The notes under the pieces are model-generated. The model was given only the letters and a program-made list of their open reading frames with translations. It had not been told where the DNA came from and did no database searches. Both the position numbers and the translations under genes were made by a program. Below, piece after piece: positions 61,519 through 64,000 of a stretch of 64,000 nt of DNA. The first letter of the stretch is position 1. Each line of letters starts with the position of its first letter. Source of the DNA: JAABRB01 sp963735025 (GTDB taxonomy: Bacteria; Pseudomonadota; Gammaproteobacteria; Burkholderiales; SG8-39); contig CAVTJG010000012.1 in assembly GCA_963735025.1 (NCBI GenBank), positions 62,001 through 126,000 of the forward strand, given 5' to 3'.

Positions 61519-61546
61519 ATATCCGGGCAATCGCCCCGAAAACAAG
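61519..61546 (-). promoter_or_regulatory. RpoH (sigma32)-like or sigma70 promoter of lon
   Basis: On the minus strand CTTGTTT (61546-61540) and CCCGGATAT (61527-61519) are 12 bp apart, close to the sigma32 consensus CTTGAA/CCCCATNT. The same stretch can be read as sigma70 TTGTTT-18-TATGTT. It lies 33 bp upstream of the lon ATG. Confidence 0.5.
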
Positions 61547-61569
61547 GTCGCAAAGCACGATTTCGATCG

Positions 61570-61587
61570 AAGCGGGTCGACCCGCTT
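61570..61587. other. Perfect 18-bp palindrome between clpX and lon
   Basis: AAGCGGGTC/GACCCGCTT is fully self-complementary. It lies 39 bp past the clpX stop. Without a T-run it could be a weak clpX terminator or a protein-binding site upstream of the lon promoter. Confidence 0.5.
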
Positions 61588-61626
61588 TCCCATGAAGGCG
61601 CAGTGGGCAGGCGCCCCGCCGGCGTG

Positions 61627-62889
61627 TCAGGCTCCGCCGGCAACCTTCGGCTGGTCCGAGTAGATGAGCAGCGGCTTGCCGTCGCCGGAGATGGTCGGCT
61701 CGTCGACGACCACCTTGCTGACGTTCTCCAGCGTCGGCAGCTCGAACATGATGTCGAGCAGAACCTGTTCCAGGATCGAGCGCAGGCCACGCGCGCCCGT
61801 CTTGCGCGCCAGCGCCCGCCCCGCAATCGCGTTCAGGGCCTGGAGCCGCACTTCGAGGTCGACGCCCTCCATCGAGAAGAGCTTCTGGTATTGTTTGAGG
61901 AGCGCATTCTTGGGCTCCGTGAGGATGAGGATGAGCGCCTGCTCGTCGAGCTCCTCGAGCGTCGCGATCACCGGAAGGCGTCCGACGAATTCCGGGATGA
62001 GGCCGTACTTGATGAGATCCTCAGGCTCGACCGAGCGCAACACCTCGCCCACGTCCTTCCCGCTCGAGAGGCTCCGCACCTCCGCGCCAAAGCCTATGCC
62101 GGTCTTGTCGGTGCGATTGCGGATGATCTTCTCGAGTCCGTCGAAGGCCCCGCCGCAGATGAAGAGGATGTTGGTCGTGTCGACCTGGACGAAATCCTGG
62201 TTGGGGTGCTTGCGCCCACCCTGCGGAGGCACCGACGCGATGGTTCCCTCGACCAGCTTTAGCAGTGCCTGCTGCACGCCCTCGCCCGAGACGTCCCGCG
62301 TGATCGAGGGGTTGTCGGACTTGCGCGAGATCTTGTCGATCTCGTCGATGTAGACGATGCCTCGCTTCGCCTTGTCGACGTCGTAGTCGCAGTTCTGCAG
62401 CAGCTTCTGGATGATGTTCTCGACGTCCTCCCCAACATAGCCGGCCTCGGTGAGCGTGGTCGCGTCAGCGATCACGAACGGGACGTTGAGGAGTCGCGCC
62501 AGGGTCTGCGCAAGCAGCGTCTTGCCCGATCCGGTGGGCCCCACCAGCAGGATATTCGCCTTGGCGAGCTCGACCTCGTCGCTCTTGGAGAGGTGCTTGA
62601 GCCGCTTGTAGTGGTTGTACACCGCGACCGAGAGAATGCGCTTGGCCGGATCCTGCCCGATGACGTACTCGTCGAGGATCGTGCAGATTTCGCGCGGCGT
62701 CGGGAGGTCTGACTTGGCGGTCTTGCCGGACTTGTCGCCGGAGCTTTCCTCGCGAATGATGTCGTTGCAAAGCTCGATGCACTCGTCGCAGATGAACACC
62801 GACGGGCCCGCGATGAGCTTCCGCACTTCGTGCTGGCTCTTGCCGCAGAAGGAGCAGTACAGAAGCTTCTCGCCGCTCTTGTCCGACAT
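61627..62889 (-). CDS. clpX: ATP-dependent Clp protease ATP-binding subunit ClpX
   Basis: 420 residues. The N-terminal zinc-binding domain has four cysteines (LYCSFCGKSQHEV ... FICDECIELC). The AAA+ domain has Walker A GPTGSGKTLLAQTLA, GYVGEDVENIIQKL pore-1 region, Walker B GIVYIDEIDKIS and sensor segments. The C-terminal small domain ends with LIYSDQPKV. It unfolds substrates and feeds them to ClpP. It starts 13 bp after clpP on the same strand. Complete and ordinary. Confidence 0.98.
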   Translation of the reverse strand: MSDKSGEKLLYCSFCGKSQHEVRKLIAGPSVFICDECIELCNDIIREESSGDKSGKTAKSDLPTPREICTILDEYVIGQDPAKRILSVAVYNHYKRLKHLSKSDEVELAKANILLVGPTGSGKTLLAQTLARLLNVPFVIADATTLTEAGYVGEDVENIIQKLLQNCDYDVDKAKRGIVYIDEIDKISRKSDNPSITRDVSGEGVQQALLKLVEGTIASVPPQGGRKHPNQDFVQVDTTNILFICGGAFDGLEKIIRNRTDKTGIGFGAEVRSLSSGKDVGEVLRSVEPEDLIKYGLIPEFVGRLPVIATLEELDEQALILILTEPKNALLKQYQKLFSMEGVDLEVRLQALNAIAGRALARKTGARGLRSILEQVLLDIMFELPTLENVSKVVVDEPTISGDGKPLLIYSDQPKVAGGA

Positions 62890-62902
62890 GCGTTGCCTCC
62901 CG

Positions 62903-63583
62903 TCAGGCCGCCACGGCCTCGATGCGCGAGCTCAGAATCTTGTCGATCAGACCATACTCGCGGGCCTCTTCCGCCGATAGGAAATTGTCCCGGTCGGTGT
63001 CCTTGGCAATCTGCTCGATCGGCTTCCCCGAGTGCTTCGCCATAATCTGGTTCAGCTTCTCGCGCAGGAACAGGATCTCCCTGGCATGGATTTCGATGTC
63101 GGAAGCCTGGCCCTGGAATCCGCCCATGGGCTGATGGATCATGATCCGGGAGTTGGGCAGGCAGAAGCGCTTGCCCTTGGCGCCGGCACAGAGGAGCAGC
63201 GATCCCATGCTCGCCGCCTGACCGATGCAGAGCGTCGAGACGTCGGGCTTGATGAACTGCATCGTGTCGTAGACGGCCAGCCCCGCCGAGACCAGCCCAC
63301 CGGGCGAGTTGACGTAGAAGAAAATGTCCTTGTCGGGGTTCTCGGATTCGAGGAAGAGGAGCTGCGCGACGATGAGATTCGCGGTCACCTCGGTCACCGG
63401 CCCCACCAGGAACACCACCCGTTCCTTGAGCAGGCGCGAATAGATGTCGTAGGCACGTTCGCCCCGACCGCTCTGCTCGATCACCATCGGGATCAGGCCG
63501 AGCGCCTGCGGATCCTGCCCGCCCGCCATCGACGTCAGGCCTGTCATCGCCATCTGCGCAGCGCGCGGATCCCAAACGTTCAT
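62903..63583 (-). CDS. clpP: ATP-dependent Clp protease proteolytic subunit ClpP
   Basis: 226 residues. The catalytic Ser is in CIGQAASMGSLLL, His in RIMIHQPMGGFQGQASD, and Asp in AKDTDRDNFLSAEEA. FFYVNSPGGLVSAGLAVYDTMQF is the oxyanion region. It forms the barrel peptidase with ClpX. The N-terminus as called (MNVWDPRAAQMAMTGL) is longer than the mature protein of model species and may include a propeptide. ATG 63583 overlaps the tig stop (ATGA). Confidence 0.97.
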   Translation of the reverse strand: MNVWDPRAAQMAMTGLTSMAGGQDPQALGLIPMVIEQSGRGERAYDIYSRLLKERVVFLVGPVTEVTANLIVAQLLFLESENPDKDIFFYVNSPGGLVSAGLAVYDTMQFIKPDVSTLCIGQAASMGSLLLCAGAKGKRFCLPNSRIMIHQPMGGFQGQASDIEIHAREILFLREKLNQIMAKHSGKPIEQIAKDTDRDNFLSAEEAREYGLIDKILSSRIEAVAA

Positions 63584-64000
63584 GATTTCCCACCCATCAG
63601 CTCGTCGAACGCCACGGTCGTGTCCTCGACCTTCGCCTGCGTCAGCACCCAGTCAAGGACGTTCTGCTCGACCGCAAGGCCCTCGAATTCCGCGAGCCGC
63701 TCCGGCTGAGAGTAAAACCATTTTACCACCTCGCCCGGCTGCTCATAGCTCTCGGCCTGCTCTTCCACGAGCTTGCGCACCTGCTGCGGCTTTGCCGCGA
63801 GATCGTGCTTCTTGATGCACTCGCCCATGATGAGCCCAAGCGCGACCCGGCGGCGGGCCTGCTCCTCGAACACCTGCGGGCCGATCGGCATGTCCTCGAT
63901 CTTGAGCCCACGCGCCTTGAGATCCTCGGCTGCCGCGCCGACGAGGCGCTGCGCCTCGGCGTCGACGAGGCTCTTGGGCAGATCGACCTTCGTCGCGTCG
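63580..64000 (-). CDS. tig: Trigger factor, C-terminal part (runs off window)
   Basis: About 139 residues are visible, open to the window edge; the true start lies beyond it. The segment VDLPKSLVDAEAQRLVGAAAEDLKARG and the later VALGLIMGECIKKHDL and VVKWFYSQPERLAEFEGLAVEQNVLDWVL are typical of the C-terminal helical chaperone domain of trigger factor. It holds nascent chains at the ribosome. The order tig-clpP-clpX-lon is standard. An internal ATG at 63891 is not the start. Confidence 0.95.
   Translation of the reverse strand, partial: DATKVDLPKSLVDAEAQRLVGAAAEDLKARGLKIEDMPIGPQVFEEQARRRVALGLIMGECIKKHDLAAKPQQVRKLVEEQAESYEQPGEVVKWFYSQPERLAEFEGLAVEQNVLDWVLTQAKVEDTTVAFDELMGGKS

Overview
The window is high-GC DNA with dense genes, short gaps and many 4-nt ATGA/GTGA overlaps. 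The gene orders pyrG-kdsA-eno-ftsB, tig-clpP-clpX-lon ... hupB-tRNA-Val-tRNA-Asp-ppiD, and methyltransferase-rnhA ... dnaQ are what one expects of a betaproteobacterium (Burkholderiales/Nitrosomonadales-like). The species cannot be named from the sequence alone.

Layout. 0-2.2 kb: start of a ChaA-type cation/proton antiporter, then a permease and a periplasmic binding protein of a nitrate/sulfonate/taurine-type ABC importer with no ATPase gene beside them. 2.6-8.7 kb: a membrane-anchored Cache-HAMP-GAF-HD-GYP signalling protein, an EamA transporter, and an operon of a PhyH dioxygenase with a SAF-domain oxidoreductase. 8.7-13.1 kb: housekeeping operon pyrG-kdsA-eno-ftsB with a good sigma70 promoter.

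13.2-36.9 kb: an acyl-CoA metabolism island. It holds three acyl-CoA dehydrogenases, ETF alpha and beta, two different candidate ETF:quinone oxidoreductases (a membrane Fe-S EtfD-like protein and a flavoprotein ETF-QO), acetoacetyl-CoA synthetase, an acyl-CoA synthetase, two CoA-transferases, two hotdog thioesterases, a crotonase-like protein, an alcohol and an aldehyde dehydrogenase, and a TetR-GNAT-thioesterase operon. Thiolase and 3-hydroxyacyl-CoA dehydrogenase are absent, so this is not a complete beta-oxidation set. Electrons from the dehydrogenases would pass through EtfAB to quinone.

36.9-44.9 kb: the methyltransferase-rnhA-dnaQ cluster split by an RND efflux pair, then a divergent MltD-type lytic transglycosylase. 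44.9-51.5 kb: a Yej/Opp-type peptide ABC importer, four genes overlapping by 4 nt each. 51.6-55.1 kb: fabI, ppiD, tRNA-Asp, tRNA-Val, HU. 55.2-58.9 kb: a signalling module (adenylate cyclase-FHA divergent from a small secreted protein, a c-type-haem sensor and a Ser/Thr kinase) sitting between hupB and lon. 59-64 kb: lon, clpX, clpP and the end of tig.

A striking property is that eight otherwise well-conserved genes each carry one frame break, all curable by skipping one base. They include both ETF subunits and two components of one ABC transporter. This looks more like insertion-type sequencing or assembly error than decay, so these genes are annotated as single spans. Intergenic DNA holds a 214-bp MITE-like element with perfect 16-bp inverted ends, two REP-like palindromic units and two clusters of hairpins. 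No CRISPR array, rRNA, phage or transposase gene was seen.
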